Assembly (NCBI GenBank): GCA_036172665.1
Contig: CM069872.1
Location: 42,890,101 to 42,954,100, forward strand
Origin: Prosopocoilus inquinatus
Lineage: Eukaryota > Arthropoda > Insecta > Coleoptera > Lucanidae
Direction: 5' to 3'
DNA length: 64,000 nt
The notes below the pieces were generated by a model that was not told where the DNA came from, ran no database searches, and saw only the letters and a program-made list of their open reading frames with translations. The translations under genes and the position numbers were made by a program. Shown here piece after piece: positions 10,495-22,183 of this stretch (position 1 is the first letter of the stretch; each line of letters opens with the position of its first letter).

Positions 10495-10700
10495 TTGTCA
10501 GACAACTGTATAAATTCGCGTGAATTTGTTTTTTTTTTTTTTTTTTGGAGAAGGACGCCAGTTATTGTTTTGCATAAGGGCGCCCACTACCCTTCCTCCG
10601 GCCCTGCTGCTTGGGCTTTTATAGAACTTTTGTCAAACAAACATGAAACTTCCCAGCAATCCAGCACAATACAGGACTTATCTCACTTCAGTACTTGATA
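10495..10700 (-). mobile_element. Possible retroposed sequence with poly(A) tail
   Basis: An 18-nt T run (10529-10546) borders a locally GC-rich segment (10547-10615). On the minus strand this is a GC-rich sequence ending in poly(A), like a SINE or retrocopy 3' end. I found no target duplication and no known parent. Confidence 0.25.
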
Positions 10701-12809
10701 AATGTGATAAAAAAAAATATGTGTAAAGAAAACGTAAACGTAAACGAATTTATTTTAATTCCAACAATAAATACATGTGTGAAGTTAGCTTTATTTGTTG
10801 TCATCGCAAAATTTTAAACATAATAAAAACACTCTATAAGCTCACAAAGTATGCAATTGTAAATACAACCTCCAAATCGTTATACGAAAATATTTCAAGC
10901 GTGAAAAATAACTTTTTTTTTCCATCGAATAACCAAAATAGAAAAATAGTGACGAAAACACTAGTGCACTTGTCCACTTGATGCGCGCGTACTAAAATAA
11001 AATGTCTTATGAAACTTGCTATTTAATATACTGTTTTTAGAACGGTAATTATAAATCTACATTACTTCTGTTTGATGTTTTAGTTCGATAATCCTTTTAT
11101 AAAACCTGCACAATTCTCTATTATACAACATTTACAAAAGATCTTTGGTGTGTAACAAATATTTGTCCCTAATGCAGACAAATTACTATATATTTATTAT
11201 TTTACGGTGTTTAAACCACATTATAAAATAATAATAAAAACTGTAATACTGTATTTTAAAGACTTTATTATGCACTCTTAAGAAGCAATTGTAACTTTTT
11301 TATAAATATGAAAAGCGACCACGAACGCCATTCTACTTACAGAAGGTATAAATGCAGTGATATAAATGTTTTATTACTTAGAGTTATAAGCCCTTTTACA
11401 GCTTGTTCTTAAAACTGATTTTTTCTGAAAGCTTTTTTACTTTATTAAAAACCTTAATAAATTAAAAAAGCTCCGAGCAAACAGTAATAATACAGTAATT
11501 TAGCTATAAGAAACAATAAATATGTTACTTGGTGTATTTTTTTTTGGATATCCTTGTCTTATTTTTTTAAGCCATAACATCTAAGGAATAGATGAAACGA
11601 TTCGCATCCTAATTTAATAAAATAAACAAGATAATTTGGCGAAGAACAAAAGATCTATTTACATCCTCCCGGCATTCATGTTCGAAATAATCCACGAAAT
11701 TAATCCGGGTACGGAGGGAGGGCCGGAACCTCTCGTTCTGCGACGTCTGCGTTTTGTGGTCTGAACGTGAACGGTAAAAAGCCCGGAGCGATTTGCGTCC
11801 TTATTAAATTTCAGATCGCGCGTACGAAATCCAAAGGGTCAAATCTAAGGGTGGGCTTGCAAATTTGAGGGAAGTGAGTGACACCACCTGTGTTCGAAAA
11901 AGAAAATTATGAGTTACTCAATTTTTGGGTGCGGTAAGCCTCTGATTTATGTAATGATATAATAATATTTTACTGCCGAGATTTAAGTGAATGCGAAAAC
12001 AAGATTGCTAACTTTGTTGGCGGTGGCGTCGCGATGGTTGGATACACCGATCCTGAAGAGCCGAAGTTCAGACAGGCCATAAATTTATTAGCATTTAAAA
12101 TGATGTGCCATAGATACTCATAAGGCGCTCTGGAAGCGAAATCTCTCTTCATTTACATACATATTGCCACATAATAAGGTTTTATCAGGTATATTTAATG
12201 GTACCAAACGGTGTATTATTACCAAATCATGTATCACTTACTAAAACTTTATTAAGTACGCGCACATAATAGGTATATTTAATACAAATAAAACCGTATT
12301 CTTTATACTTATCAATTATTTCACACTAACTTGCATTCACATTGAAAATATCGATTTAATTTTACATATTATACAAGTAATTTTATATATTTGGTTTACT
12401 TTACATTTATTTATACTTTATCTCAAAAATTAATTCTTTTTAACTTGTCACCAATCTGCGGGATGTTATTTACAAGAACCGATCGATAATCGCAAGTATG
12501 TATTTAAATAACACAAACAAGAGTGAAACTAACAGACAACCAAAAATTTAATGAATATAGTCGATGCAAATTAAATTTAATTTTGCAACTAATTTTTTTT
12601 TTAATAATATTTGCCTGTATTTGAAGTATTATTATCAAATATTTACATTGCGTTGTTTTAAAACAAACAATCCACTCCATTAACATTTTGTTTACATTTG
12701 TAACGAATCCTTGTTGATTTTAATGTCATTATTATTGTGAACTCGCTGGGCCAGTTGGAAAACCTAATTTGTACATACTTTAACCGAAAATTGTTACAAC
12801 TTAATACAG
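10701..12809. other. AT-rich DNA without recognisable features
   Basis: No convincing gene or RNA. GC-richer patches at 11660-11880 and around 12000-12140 may be conserved noncoding DNA, but nothing specific can be read from them. Confidence 0.4.
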
Positions 12810-12908
12810 TAATTTCGCCCGGCTGAAAGCGAAATCCAACGAACCGGTGAGGTTTTCATACTCCGTGCAGACGTAACCAGACTGACATACGTCCTTCCAA
12901 ATTACTGG
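12804..12908 (-). CDS. Possible short coding exon or exon relic
   Basis: The minus strand after a T-rich tract and a CAG (genomic 12906-12908) is open for about 34 codons to a TAA (12801-12803). It reads like protein (includes WKDVCQSGYVCTEYENLTGS) with balanced composition, two cysteines and an N-glycosylation-like NLT. The span is locally GC-richer. No family was recognised and no partner exon seen, so it could equally be chance or an old pseudogene. Confidence 0.18.
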
Positions 12909-13367
12909 TGCCCACGTATACACAAAAAAAAAACACCACAGGAAAAGATCATGTTTTATTAACTAATTTCGACTGAGTTGATTAGCCCGTAATTAAAAAC
13001 GCGTTAGATTTTCATTGAAGATTAAAAAAGTCAGATCTTTTCACGGAAAAACAGAATGTAATTTCCTTTTTTAGCTTTCCCTTGAAAAGATCTGTGCTTA
13101 TTTTTGATTTTCGCCGACAAAGTAATGAAAGTATAATGGGTTATTGCATATACATGTCGTTGATAGACTGCAACAGTGATACAACTCAAAAACAGATTTT
13201 TTTAAATTAAAATCCGAGACACAACTCTTTTACTTATGTTTTATCATAACATCCACTATAATTTACAAAAATTGCAAGCACCAAACTGTAACAGTTCAAG
13301 AAGCCATGCCAAGGCCAAAGGTTCAGACTAGTTGTACCAACGGGGTTTAAAGCAATTTTCAAATGAA

Positions 13368-13475
13368 CCAGTTTCAAAGTAAACAAAATCAAAATAACAA
13401 ATTATTTATGAATGCTTTGATTTCCATATGTCTTTAAGATCCCATGCGAATTTGTTTACTTTGAATCTGGTTCGG
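13368..13475. repeat. Inverted repeat (GAACCAGtttcAAAGTAAACAAA arms)
   Basis: GAACCAGTTTCAAAGTAAAC at about 13368 is mirrored by GTTTACTTTGAATCTGGTTC ending about 13472. It is a hairpin-forming pair nested beside a larger palindrome. Confidence 0.65.
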
Positions 13476-13790
13476 CTGAACGCAGTATAAAACTGCTGAC
13501 ACTTAGAGAACGAATATGCTGAAGATGACTGCCTCGCTGTTCACCCTCGATATTTAGGTGGCGTTCGATAGCTCGATGTAAAACAAACATATGGTTTTAA
13601 GTGAAATCGTGCATGTTGAAGATGTGCGCTGCAGTCATCTTCGGTATGCACGGTTCTATTTAAAACTGTACGTTTGTTTTACATCTTGTGTCAACGGCGA
13701 CCTAATCGTCGTGAGTGGACAGGGAAGCATCTTCGGCATGTTCGTACCCTTAGACTTAGAACAATTTGAACCAGAGTACTTATGGCAATG
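13460..13790. repeat. Imperfect ~330-bp palindrome
   Basis: Left-arm landmarks GCTGAAGATGACTGC, TTAGGTGGCG and GATGTAAAACAAAC (13516-13588) reappear inverted as GTTTGTTTTACATC, CGGCGACCTAA and GGAAGCATCTTCGGC (13673-13738). The centre is near 13630. The ORF across it (13591-13827) is a by-product. It looks like a fold-back MITE in a copy of the repeat seen at 15001-15235. Confidence 0.6.
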
Positions 13791-14048
13791 TGTTGGATCC
13801 AATCAGCTGCTTGATTTTCATAAGTAGATTACATTTTCATTATTTTTCACTTGAAAATTAAAAAAAGGGTCAGATCTTGACAGGAGAAAAAACAAATAGA
13901 AAATTACGCGGACTGCAAGGTCGGAACTACTTAGAAATGAAAAAAGTTGTAAGTGTCAAACCGGATCATTTAATAATAATAATAATATTTTTATTGGAAC
14001 CAACGATTGACAAATATAATAACAAACCTGGTAACTAAAAGCAAATAT

Positions 14049-14385
14049 TGTGGCGCCCCACTCAGATCACTACGTCACACTGAAGGCGTCACGAAGTCGA
14101 TTCGTTATTGTGCGTCATCGGCCGCCGCGCCGCCGGGGTCTGTACCGAACAATCTCGACTTTTCCAGCATGGAAGAAACGAGAAGGCAGCGTAGAATATA
14201 AAATCGGCCGGGGTGAACTCAGGAGACAGTCGAATTCTAAATAGCGATCGTCGAAGTTAGATTTAGTGTGTGAATAAATTGTTACAAATAAATTAGATGT
14301 TAATCATTATTAAATTACGGTTAAGTTTGTTACCGAGTGTTTTCATTCGATTAATTAAATTAATTTAAACCCTAGAAACGTAACA
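14049..14385 (+). mobile_element. Solo LTR of a Gypsy-like retrotransposon
   Basis: The 337-bp element begins TGTGGCGCC and ends CGTAACA (TG...CA ends, TGT/ACA inverted). It is flanked by 4-bp direct repeats ATAT at 14045-14048 and 14386-14389. It holds a TATAAAA box (14197-14203) and downstream AATAAA signals, in the order expected of an LTR. No internal retrotransposon sequence is attached, so it is a recombination-derived solo LTR. It lies inside the 3' part of a LINE. Confidence 0.8.
14197..14203 (+). promoter_or_regulatory. TATA box of the solo LTR
   Basis: TATAAAA lies centrally in the LTR, about 185 bp before its 3' end and upstream of AATAAA signals, as in the U3/R border of Gypsy LTRs. 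Confidence 0.5.
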
Positions 14386-14991
14386 ATATGAAGGCAAATT
14401 GTCATGTCGTCCCAAAATGTGAGTCATCAGTTCAGTAAGCAACAAACTGTTCTCCCCGACTGCCTTAAAACTAATTCTAAGGAAACAAAATATAACTAAT
14501 TTTAAGTATAATAATTCACGTTTTAATTTCCCTATAAATGATGCAGGTGGTAGTTTTCTCAATTCCGTGTCTAAAGAATTTATACAATGAGCAGCAATGA
14601 AGGTAAATGATCTTCTAAACAAGGGAGTATGATGCAAAGGAATATTTAATAGATCTTTACGACGAATATTGATACTGTGAATGTCAGTATGAAATCTGAT
14701 CTTAACAAAAAGATATGGAGAAAACAAAATTTTGTTACAAAAATATGCTAAATGGAAAAATCTTCTGTCTTTCATCTGAAGCCAACCAGCAGCATACAAT
14801 TTATGTGAAATATGTTTGCGTCCTGGTATGCCATAGATAATCGATCTTAAGCAAGAGTTTTGCACGACTTGTATGCGTCTGGAATCTTTAAAACCCAAGC
14901 ACGGACCATAGATAACATCACAATAATTGAAATGTGATAAGACTAAGGTATCACAACGGGATATTTTTGCTTCAGATGAAAGTACATGCAT
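14386..14991 (-). pseudogene. C-terminal part of CR1/Jockey-like LINE reverse transcriptase ORF
   Basis: About 200 codons are open on the minus strand. They read like the region downstream of the RT fingers/palm in CR1/Jockey-type ORF2: SHFNYCDVIYG, then RRIQVVQNSCLRSIIYG, then GWLQMKDRRFFHLA, then a conserved tail (IRRKDLLNIPLHHT, FRRSFTFIAAHCINSL). The RT catalytic motifs are missing because the copy is 5'-truncated. The frame stays open to the LTR insertion point, where the last codons and stop now come from LTR sequence. The long open frame suggests fairly recent insertion. Known members use this region in target-primed reverse transcription. Confidence 0.75.
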
Positions 14992-15000
14992 ACTTCAAAA

Positions 15001-15235
15001 AGCCTTGTCAAGATCAAACTTTAAAAGCAAAAGAACCAGAGTACCTCAAGACAATGTATTAGGTCCAGTCATCTGCCTAATTTTTATAAACAGTTCAAAC
15101 GTAAAAAATGAAAAAGTTGTAAGTGCCAAACCGGATCATTTCAGAAAGCCATGTCAAGATCAGACTTTAAACCATTAGAACCAGAGTACCTCAAGACAAT
15201 GTATTAGGTCCAATTATTTGCCTAATTTTTATAAT
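15001..15235 (+). repeat. Tandem duplication (146 bp) carrying an RT motif relic
   Basis: AGCC(T/A)TGTCAAGATCA starts at 15001 and 15147, a 146-bp period. Both units encode VPQDNVLGP(V/I)ICLIFI on the plus strand, matching the RT motif xPQGSVLGPLLFxIFIND of Jockey/CR1 LINEs with the glycine lost. Further diverged copies lie at 13311-13340, 13771-13826 and 13937-13971. Confidence 0.6.
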
Positions 15236-15239
15236 CAAA

Positions 15240-16019
15240 CGAAGCATAACAGAATCACTGGAACAGTTTCTGTTGACAGACATGAACGAAAACATCAATT
15301 AAAATATAAGCACAATCTGGACATTCTAGAGACAAAGAAAATGATTGACATACTGAGAAGAAAATCAATCAACTCATCTAAACTGTAGTCACAGAAAATT
15401 GAAAAAATTGTAATTAATTGCACATACCGCCAAATTTCATGTTTCCAGCAAAATATTCGAAAAGTTCGTAGAAAAGAATAGAGAATTGAATATAAGAAGA
15501 TACTGCCAGTGTCTGACGTTTTGTAAACAGATGTTAAAATCTACTTGAAATTCAGCTGGAGGGCTGCACAATTTAGTAAAAAGGTTACAAACCAACCGAC
15601 AGTTGGATTGGTTTGGGTTGGATTGGATCGAGTAGATGAAATGAAATCAAACTTTTGAGCAAGAACGTAACGCAGAGTAAAAGTGCACAAAGAAAATACT
15701 GTAACAGTGCACGTGACCTAAGAATTCTGCATTGCTGAACGAACAAAACGAAGCAGGGGAATCACTATAGATCAGCCGTTCGCAAAAACTATGCTCCGCA
15801 GGGTCCTTGGAGCTACGCAATTGACTCTTAGTGGCTCAAAATTCGCAAAAGTTATGATGTCCAAAAACCTTTAATAAATATTTCCGTATATCAATATTGC
15901 CAACACAGTACTTTCCACAGAAAAATCGTGAATTGACGTTCAAAATCGCCTCTTCCCGGTTTGACGCTCAATAATAAAAAAAAATAATGAAATGTAACTA
16001 ACTGAGAACCTGTAACAAA
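15240..16019. other. No recognisable feature
   Basis: AT-rich DNA. A (TTGGGTTGGATTGGAT)-like G/T run occurs near 15595-15630 but is too short and irregular to be telomeric. Confidence 0.4.
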
Positions 16020-17160
16020 CGAATTATTAGAAAGGAAACTCTATAAAGAAGAGAAAGAACCAGTTTATATTTTGTTTTTTTTTTCGAACGAATAATACGA
16101 TCGTCATGTTTCTGAGTTTGAAATTCGTCCTCAAGTATTTCTGTCGCTTACTGATTTTTTTACCGTTGTTGCTGCTGTTGTTTAATGAAAGAACATCTCC
16201 CAGTAATTTCAAATTAATCGAACTTTCTCTGTTTTATTTTTATTTTAATTTATTTTCTATGTTTTCTGAAACGAATTTTTTTCGTGTATATTACGATCGT
16301 CATTTGTTTTTCTTTCTGTTTTTTCTTGTCCAAGTCGATATTTTTTTCTATTTCTATTCTGATTACATTTTACCAAGACACGAGAATATTCTTTTTGATT
16401 TAGTTTTCATGCGAACGTTTACTGAAATTAAATAATCGAAAAGTTTCTATACTACTCTGCTTACACTCGTTCTTATTTTCTTTGCAAATTTTCATTTCGT
16501 AAATGTTATTTGTCTCTTGTTAAGAACGTTCTTAATTATTTTTGTTTGCTTTTAATTGTTTAAAATTTTTCAAAATTTTAATGATTATAAATTATTTAGA
16601 AATTTTAACTTTTTTCTTTTCAAATCAGCGAAGGATCTGTTCTGTATCAAAACCGTTAAATTTAAAGGGGTGTTAAATTTTGTTGCTACGGTAACGACCA
16701 ATGATGGAATTATCTTAAATTTTAAAGGACCTCTAAATTTTAACAGTCCGTTAATAAGTTACAGAATCCGCCCCATTCTCGATCAAAAATATTTTTTATT
16801 TTATTTATTTCTGAATGTTTACACTTTTCCTTTTTCTTCCACCGTTTTTCTCCACAAACTGTTATGTGACATTTATTCCCCGTTCTTTCCTTAATTTGTG
16901 ACTTTAATTTGAAAATTAATTACTTTTTCTTTGAGAAATTTTCTATTACTTTTAAATTTAACGCGCAAAACTGTAAATGTAAAAGCAAGAGAAATTTTCT
17001 TCTCGTGTAAAATTCAAAAATATTTTAGGTCAAAATGTTTATTAAGAAATAATCTTATTTATGCATTCGTATCAACTGATAAACAATCGTACGAAGACGT
17101 TTATAATCGAACGATTGGCAACATTTCCGCATCCTTGACGGGCACTATTGTATAAAAACT
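16020..17160 (+). repeat. ~1-kb T-rich interspersed repeat, copy 1
   Basis: Co-linear with 38220-39150. Shared landmarks in order: GAAATT(C/T)GTCCTC(A/G)A(G/A)TATTTCTGTC, ATTTTCTGAA, ACGAGAATATT, AATAATCGAAAA(G/T)TTTCTATACT, CTTCATTTCGTAAATGTT-type, and near the 3' end TTATAATCG(A/T)AC(G/A). They finish with GGCAACATTTCCG(C/T)AT. The ORFs inside (16106-16435, 16556-16894) are T-rich by-products without protein resemblance. Confidence 0.65.
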
Positions 17161-18248
17161 ATCGATCAATTCGATAGTTGTAGACACTTTTTTCTGAAAT
17201 GAAATGAAATCCAAACTGTAAATGAAAGTAAACTAACTAATGAGTAAATAAGTCAACGTCATTGACATGTAATGTCAGTTAGTTAACAGTTACTTTAATT
17301 AGCCGAACCTTATTTTAAAAAATATGAAAAATAACAATTCAGCGAAATGTCGAAGTAATTAAAAATTATATTTTCAGCTGGATCTAAGATTTTTTTTTCT
17401 TTTTGATATCTTGTATATATAAAAATATCTTCACTGTTACTAAAACTAATACTCCTAAATTGTATCTTATTTTACTTTTGCAACTAAAACTAGTTCCCAA
17501 ACACTTTCCATCATTTATACTCTCCTCTGATCACTTGTTTCAGACTTTGTAATGATATTTATATATAAAGTTTAAATGTACTCCAATGAAAAGGAAAATC
17601 CTGGCAAAATATAATGTCTAACATAACCACGGTTACCTTAGTCTTATTATCTTATTACCTATTCTTATTATTATTTTGATAACCTTGTGTTATTGTTTGC
17701 GGTTTTTATTGGCGTTATTATTAACTAAACCATTTGTATGTTTTGTTTATTGCTGATATTATTTTTGCTATATTTAGTTTATTCTATTATTTAACGACTC
17801 GGTGAGTGCCTTTTACGCCCTTGAACCAAACTTCTTGTCCATTACTGACTTACTGTCTTGTTGGGAAATATATTTATATGTTATTATTATTATTATTATT
17901 ATCATTATTAGTTGCTAGATGTTTAACGCAGTTTATCTGTCTTCAAAAGATATTTTTTAATCTAAACGCATAAGCTTTAGGAGTAAAATTTAGAAAATTG
18001 TAATTATAAATGCATATGTAAATCGTTCCTAGACTGTAGAATAATTAAAAGACGTTGCAGTAGCAGTAAGTAAGTTTTTGAAAATTTTACTTCCCTTCCG
18101 AGATTGGCCAACCTACTACAAAAGAAAGGGAAATAATTCAATTGCCCACTATTGTAATCGGGGTTGTTCTACTGTAGAAATGTGTAAGAAGCTCTTCTCT
18201 CTAATAATGAAATTATAATTTAAACTCGGAACTGTCGTATAAAACTTT
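17161..18248. other. No gene; short (ATT)n microsatellite
   Basis: An (ATT)n run occupies about 17880-17912. Otherwise nothing is recognisable. Confidence 0.45.
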
Positions 18249-18380
18249 AAGGCCTGGTTTTTCCATCACAGTTTAAGTTTAAGCTTCGTTTTATTTCCAT
18301 TGTAACTGTTGTAAGAACAATTGCTTCCATAGGAATAAAACGGAGCTTAAAGAGAAACTCCAATTGAAAAACTGGCCCTA
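18249..18380. mobile_element. Palindromic MITE, GGGCC-GTTTTTC family, copy 1
   Basis: The ends are AGGCCTGGTTTTTC and GAAAAACTGGCCC, each next to TA. The whole ~130 bp is an imperfect palindrome (TTTATTTCCAT, then CATAGGAATAAAAC, mirrored). Relatives lie at 30937-31068, 42091-42164 and 44011-44163. A TA duplication and no coding capacity fit a non-autonomous Tc1/mariner-type element. Confidence 0.7.
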
Positions 18381-20084
18381 ATAGATATATTTCAATTATT
18401 AACATGTTATTTTTTTATTCGATAATTGGTGTTATTCATTTTGTAATAATTAATTAATTAGGCTCCACGAGAAACTTTTGCTTCAAAAATGGCTTGCTCT
18501 AGATTCATTAATTATTAATTAATCTTTACTAACATTACATTTTACGGCACCGGTTGCTGAAATTGCACTGATATGTTCTTCACTTATGTGTTCTCAACAC
18601 AGAATTTCCACATGAACAAAACCAGGACCAAGTTTTAAATGAAAATTCTATTCTATTAAAGGGCTATTGAAAATGGTGATCTGTCAAATGTGCAATTAAT
18701 AGAAAATCATAAACCGATAAGAAAGCTGCAATTTTAGCTCTTAGAGTAGAATTGCAGGTCTCTCGTTAAAATTGTTACTGCATATGTTAAGTGAATCCCG
18801 AATTGTTACTTTAGTGTTATGGTTCATGTCTAATAATAAATTAAATTAATTATTACTTTGACGCTTTGATTAAATATGTATGTGCTTTATTGTTCGATAG
18901 AATAATGATGAAAAGTATACAGTAGTAATATTATGGCAAACAAAATTATATTAATACACCATTAATATTAATTACACGATAAGTTAAATCCATGTGAAGT
19001 GAGCGTGCACGTGCCGAGTGAATTCCCTACAAATATTTGCCTTTGTATTAACTCTAGTCATTCGGTGAAAAATTCATTCATTCCCTTTCGCCCATGTAAA
19101 CACTGGACACATAAATTAGATCAGTGATACACCCACGTGTGCGTGCATTTATTGAAAATTAAACACCGTGTCTCCAGGGTTAAACATGCGAACTTATCGT
19201 TCCTTCAACCTTCTGAATATTTACTTACTGCTTTTTATTAATAAGCTTCTCGCTTTTACATAAAATACCGGGTCGCAATTTCAGCCAATTCGTGTTGAAT
19301 CGACTTTCAGTTTTAAGTGAAATAAGGCGGCTTTTCGATTTTTTTTTTTTTTTGCACCGAATTCTAAACCAACAGCTTTACATGAACAGCAAATAAACAC
19401 TTTCAACAGCGGGTTTAACCTTTAAATGATTTATTCCCCATCGGATTACCGCCGCAAAAAAATTTACTCCACGTTTACGTGTGCATCCGCTCGAACGGAT
19501 ACGACGACAGCTTTCCATTTAAATTTCACTCGGCAACTTTCGAATGAAACTGCGATAATTGGATGACCTTTCGGTTGTGTTTGCTTGCGCCTCCTCTTCT
19601 GTCGAAAAGAGCGACATCCAAAACTGAAACATCGGGGCGAATTTATTGCGGTGGTTATTAAGATGGGGAGCAATTACTTAAAGTTGCTGAAATACTGATG
19701 AAAGAAACATTTACCTGAACTTTCTTTTCCAGGTTTTCCTTATGATCAAAGCTGGGATACAGGTAGCGGTAATAATAAATTATTTTCTTTCTATTTTGGT
19801 GCTTTAATGGAAGTGAATTATGAAACTCAAATGAGTCGTTTGGGTTTCATAAAAAAGCTGCTTTCTTTCGCTTAGAAGTTTAAATCGTGATTCGAATACA
19901 TAGTTTAAATCCTGATTCTAATAGTTATACACATTGTTGATTCGTTTCTCAGACGTAGCAAGTAAAAATAAATATTTGGCTTTCCTGTAAATTTTAACGC
20001 GAAACGATAAAGAAAAAAGTGGTTTACTTTTTCTTTCTCCTCATTTTATTCGCAGTTAGCCATGACTAGACGACAACAAGAAAT
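18381..20084. other. No recognisable gene
   Basis: Mostly AT-rich. The stretch 19260-19680 is GC-richer with a broken minus-strand ORF (19464-19673) that does not look like a known protein; it may be conserved noncoding DNA. Confidence 0.4.
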
Positions 20085-20780
20085 CAAATTAACATTTTTA
20101 AAATTTGAAGCTAACTCAAAATCAGTCCAACTTAAGAAAGTCCAACTAAAGAAATGAGTTACAAAATTTGAACAAAAAGTTTAAAAACGTAATACGTACA
20201 AGTCCAGCCCATCTCAAGATCGACTCAATTTAACTGATCTCATTCTAAATAAGCAAAATCCAAGAAATAGAAATTTCAAAATATTAAAAATAGTAAAAAT
20301 GAAGTCCATCTAAGCTCAAAGTCAATCCAACCAAACCGATTTCAACCTGAATAAGTCCAAGGAATTAAAGAAAAATTAAAACCTACTAATTAAAAAAATA
20401 TTGAAAGTATAGCCCAACTCAAGGTCAATCCAATACAATCGACTTTGCCTAAATAATTGAATCCAAAAAGAATCCAAAAAAATAAACATTAAAAGTCAAC
20501 CCATCTCAATTAAGCTGGACCTATGTAAGCCCGACCCAAGAAAAGATTTTAAGAATAATTAAAAGAAAGAACATTAAAAATGTTGAATATTACTTAACCG
20601 AACTTAAGGCCAATTCAAACTAGGATGAAAATTAAAAAAAAAATACAAAAATGATATAATAAATTCAAATTAAGACGAGCACGTTTCAAGGTCTATTGAA
20701 CGCAACTTGAACCCAACCGAACTCCGTTCAACTCCAGTCAAAAATAAAAAATGTAAAAGTAAAAACAAAAAACTAAAAAT
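20085..20780. repeat. Degenerate tandem repeat, second CAACC/GGTCAA block
   Basis: Repeats of AAGGTCAATCCAA-type, then CCGA(T/C)TT(C/T)AACCTGAATAA-type, then A-rich linkers recur every ~110-130 bp. They are homologous in style and sequence to 9381-10260. Confidence 0.65.
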
Positions 20781-20905
20781 ATAAGGAAAAACAGTAATAA
20801 AAAAATCCCTTTTTTGAGAAGTCGGGGAATCTTCTAAAGACCACGTGGACCAGAATCCTCCCAACGTCGAATTGGATTCATCTAGGAACCCCAGACCATC
20901 AGGGC

Positions 20906-21290
20906 ATGGAGGTAACTAAACCCCTATCCTCCTGTACCACTCTGCGCAGAGAGGGCCGCCCTTCAGCATTACGTGCTCTGCACATGTTGTCCTGCCCGTG
21001 TCCTCCTCACCTTTACAATACCCTTTTTTCCTTTTGGTTTCTCTTGCATCCTCTTCTTTCCTCTTCCTCCTCCTCTTTCTTCTTCTTCCTCTTATATCTT
21101 AATCCAATTCTGGACACGTCTTACCTATTTCTTCCTCTTCATTCCTCTTCTTCCTCTTCTTCTCTCCTTTTCCTTTCCCTTTATCTCTCCTCTTCGCCCC
21201 CTTTCCTCTGTTTATTTTGTTCATTCCTCTTCCTCTTCCAGCTTTTCCTCTTCCTTTTTTTGCATGTTTCCTCAAGTTAACAATTGAATA
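20906..21290 (+). repeat. Pyrimidine-rich (CTTCCT)n-like tract
   Basis: From about 21035 to 21262 the plus strand is nearly all C and T with CTTCCTCTTC cores. Open frames across it (Ser/Leu/Phe runs) are composition artefacts. Confidence 0.75.
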
Positions 21291-21299
21291 CCTTGGTGC

Positions 21300-22073
21300 A
21301 ATAAAGGGATAAGTTTAAAATGCTAATTTTAGATACGCTAATAAAAACGTTTTAATAATTTACAATCGAAGATAAGTGAAGTAGTGAGATAAGCAAGATA
21401 ATACAAAAATACTTCCGTTGTTGCACCATACGAATAAGCAATACCGATTATAGTTTAGAAACCGGTGATATCCCAATTTAAACAGAATTGGACTTATCTC
21501 CTTGTTGCACCAAGGTCTTCAATTATTCTTTTGACTAAGCATCCCATCTGCTTCCCATTTTTCCAGTCTTTGTAGTAACACCTCAACCTAGTCTGGTCCC
21601 TATTTTTGCCTCCGCCCGGATTTGCAGGGTCCCCGACTCTGTGTTCTGGTGTATCCTCCGGATACCTATTGTACCATATTCTGCAATTATTGCTTGTTTT
21701 TTAATTTTACTGCACATTCATGACTATTCCCTCGACTCTTTTAAATTAGTCCACATGATTGATAAACTTGGAGAATGCGCAGGCCCGTTAATGGATATTG
21801 TTACATGGAAATAAAAGTGCAAGCATTTCTAATTTAGAAGTTAAAAAAAAACAATATTCTTTTATTTACCATTTTGCTCTAAAATTTACGAGAAACCCAA
21901 ATTTAGTTTTACATGCTATTCTGCTATGTTTCAAAAACGAATCAACGCGGTGTATGTAGTTAGCTTCTCTGGATCGAATTCCACATCAGAAAATCCCAAC
22001 TTTTTAACATTTGGTTGACATTAATTATTAGTAGTAAATCTATATTCATAAATATCAAAAGTTTTATAGCGTT
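21300..22073. other. No recognisable feature
   Basis: No coding or structural signal stands out. Confidence 0.4.
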
Positions 22074-22076
22074 TTC

Positions 22077-22180
22077 GATTGGGTTGCATTAAGTGCACCG
22101 AGTGTGTTTTCATCTTGTTTTACTAAATGTGGTTAAAAGGAGATGAAGATACATATAGTGCACCCCAATCGAAAACGCTA
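22077..22180. mobile_element. MITE with TAGCGTTTTCGATTGGG termini and TTA duplications
   Basis: The element starts TAGCGTTTTCGATTGGG and ends with its reverse complement, and the palindromy continues inward (GTGCAC..., TTCATCT...). TTA flanks both ends (22074-22076 and 22181-22183), the 3-bp duplication expected of PIF/Harbinger-type elements. It is 104 bp with no coding capacity. Confidence 0.8.
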
Positions 22181-22183
22181 TTA

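Larger units (their letters stand above)
13972..14990 (-). mobile_element. 5'-truncated LINE insertion (3' end), split by a solo LTR
   Basis: The insertion interrupts an older repeat. The flank ending CAAACCGGATCATTT at 13971 continues as TCAAAAAGCC near 14993, just as in the uninterrupted copy at 15127-15150 (GGATCATTTCAGAAAGCC). The minus-strand 3' end carries a short (TTA)n tail (13972-13990) and an AATAAA signal, typical of CR1/Jockey-like LINEs. About 680 bp is LINE, the rest is the LTR within it. Confidence 0.65.

Noticed and set aside
15595..15630. TTGGGTTGGATTGGAT run as telomere-like repeat
   Set aside because: Irregular and far too short; insect telomeres use TTAGG arrays.
16106..16894. 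Phe-rich ORFs that look like membrane proteins
   Set aside because: T-rich repeat DNA; the homologous copy at 38.2-39.2 kb does not keep the frames open.
20906..21287. Two overlapping 104-124 codon plus-strand ORFs
   Set aside because: Ser/Phe/Leu-rich products of a CT-rich tract.
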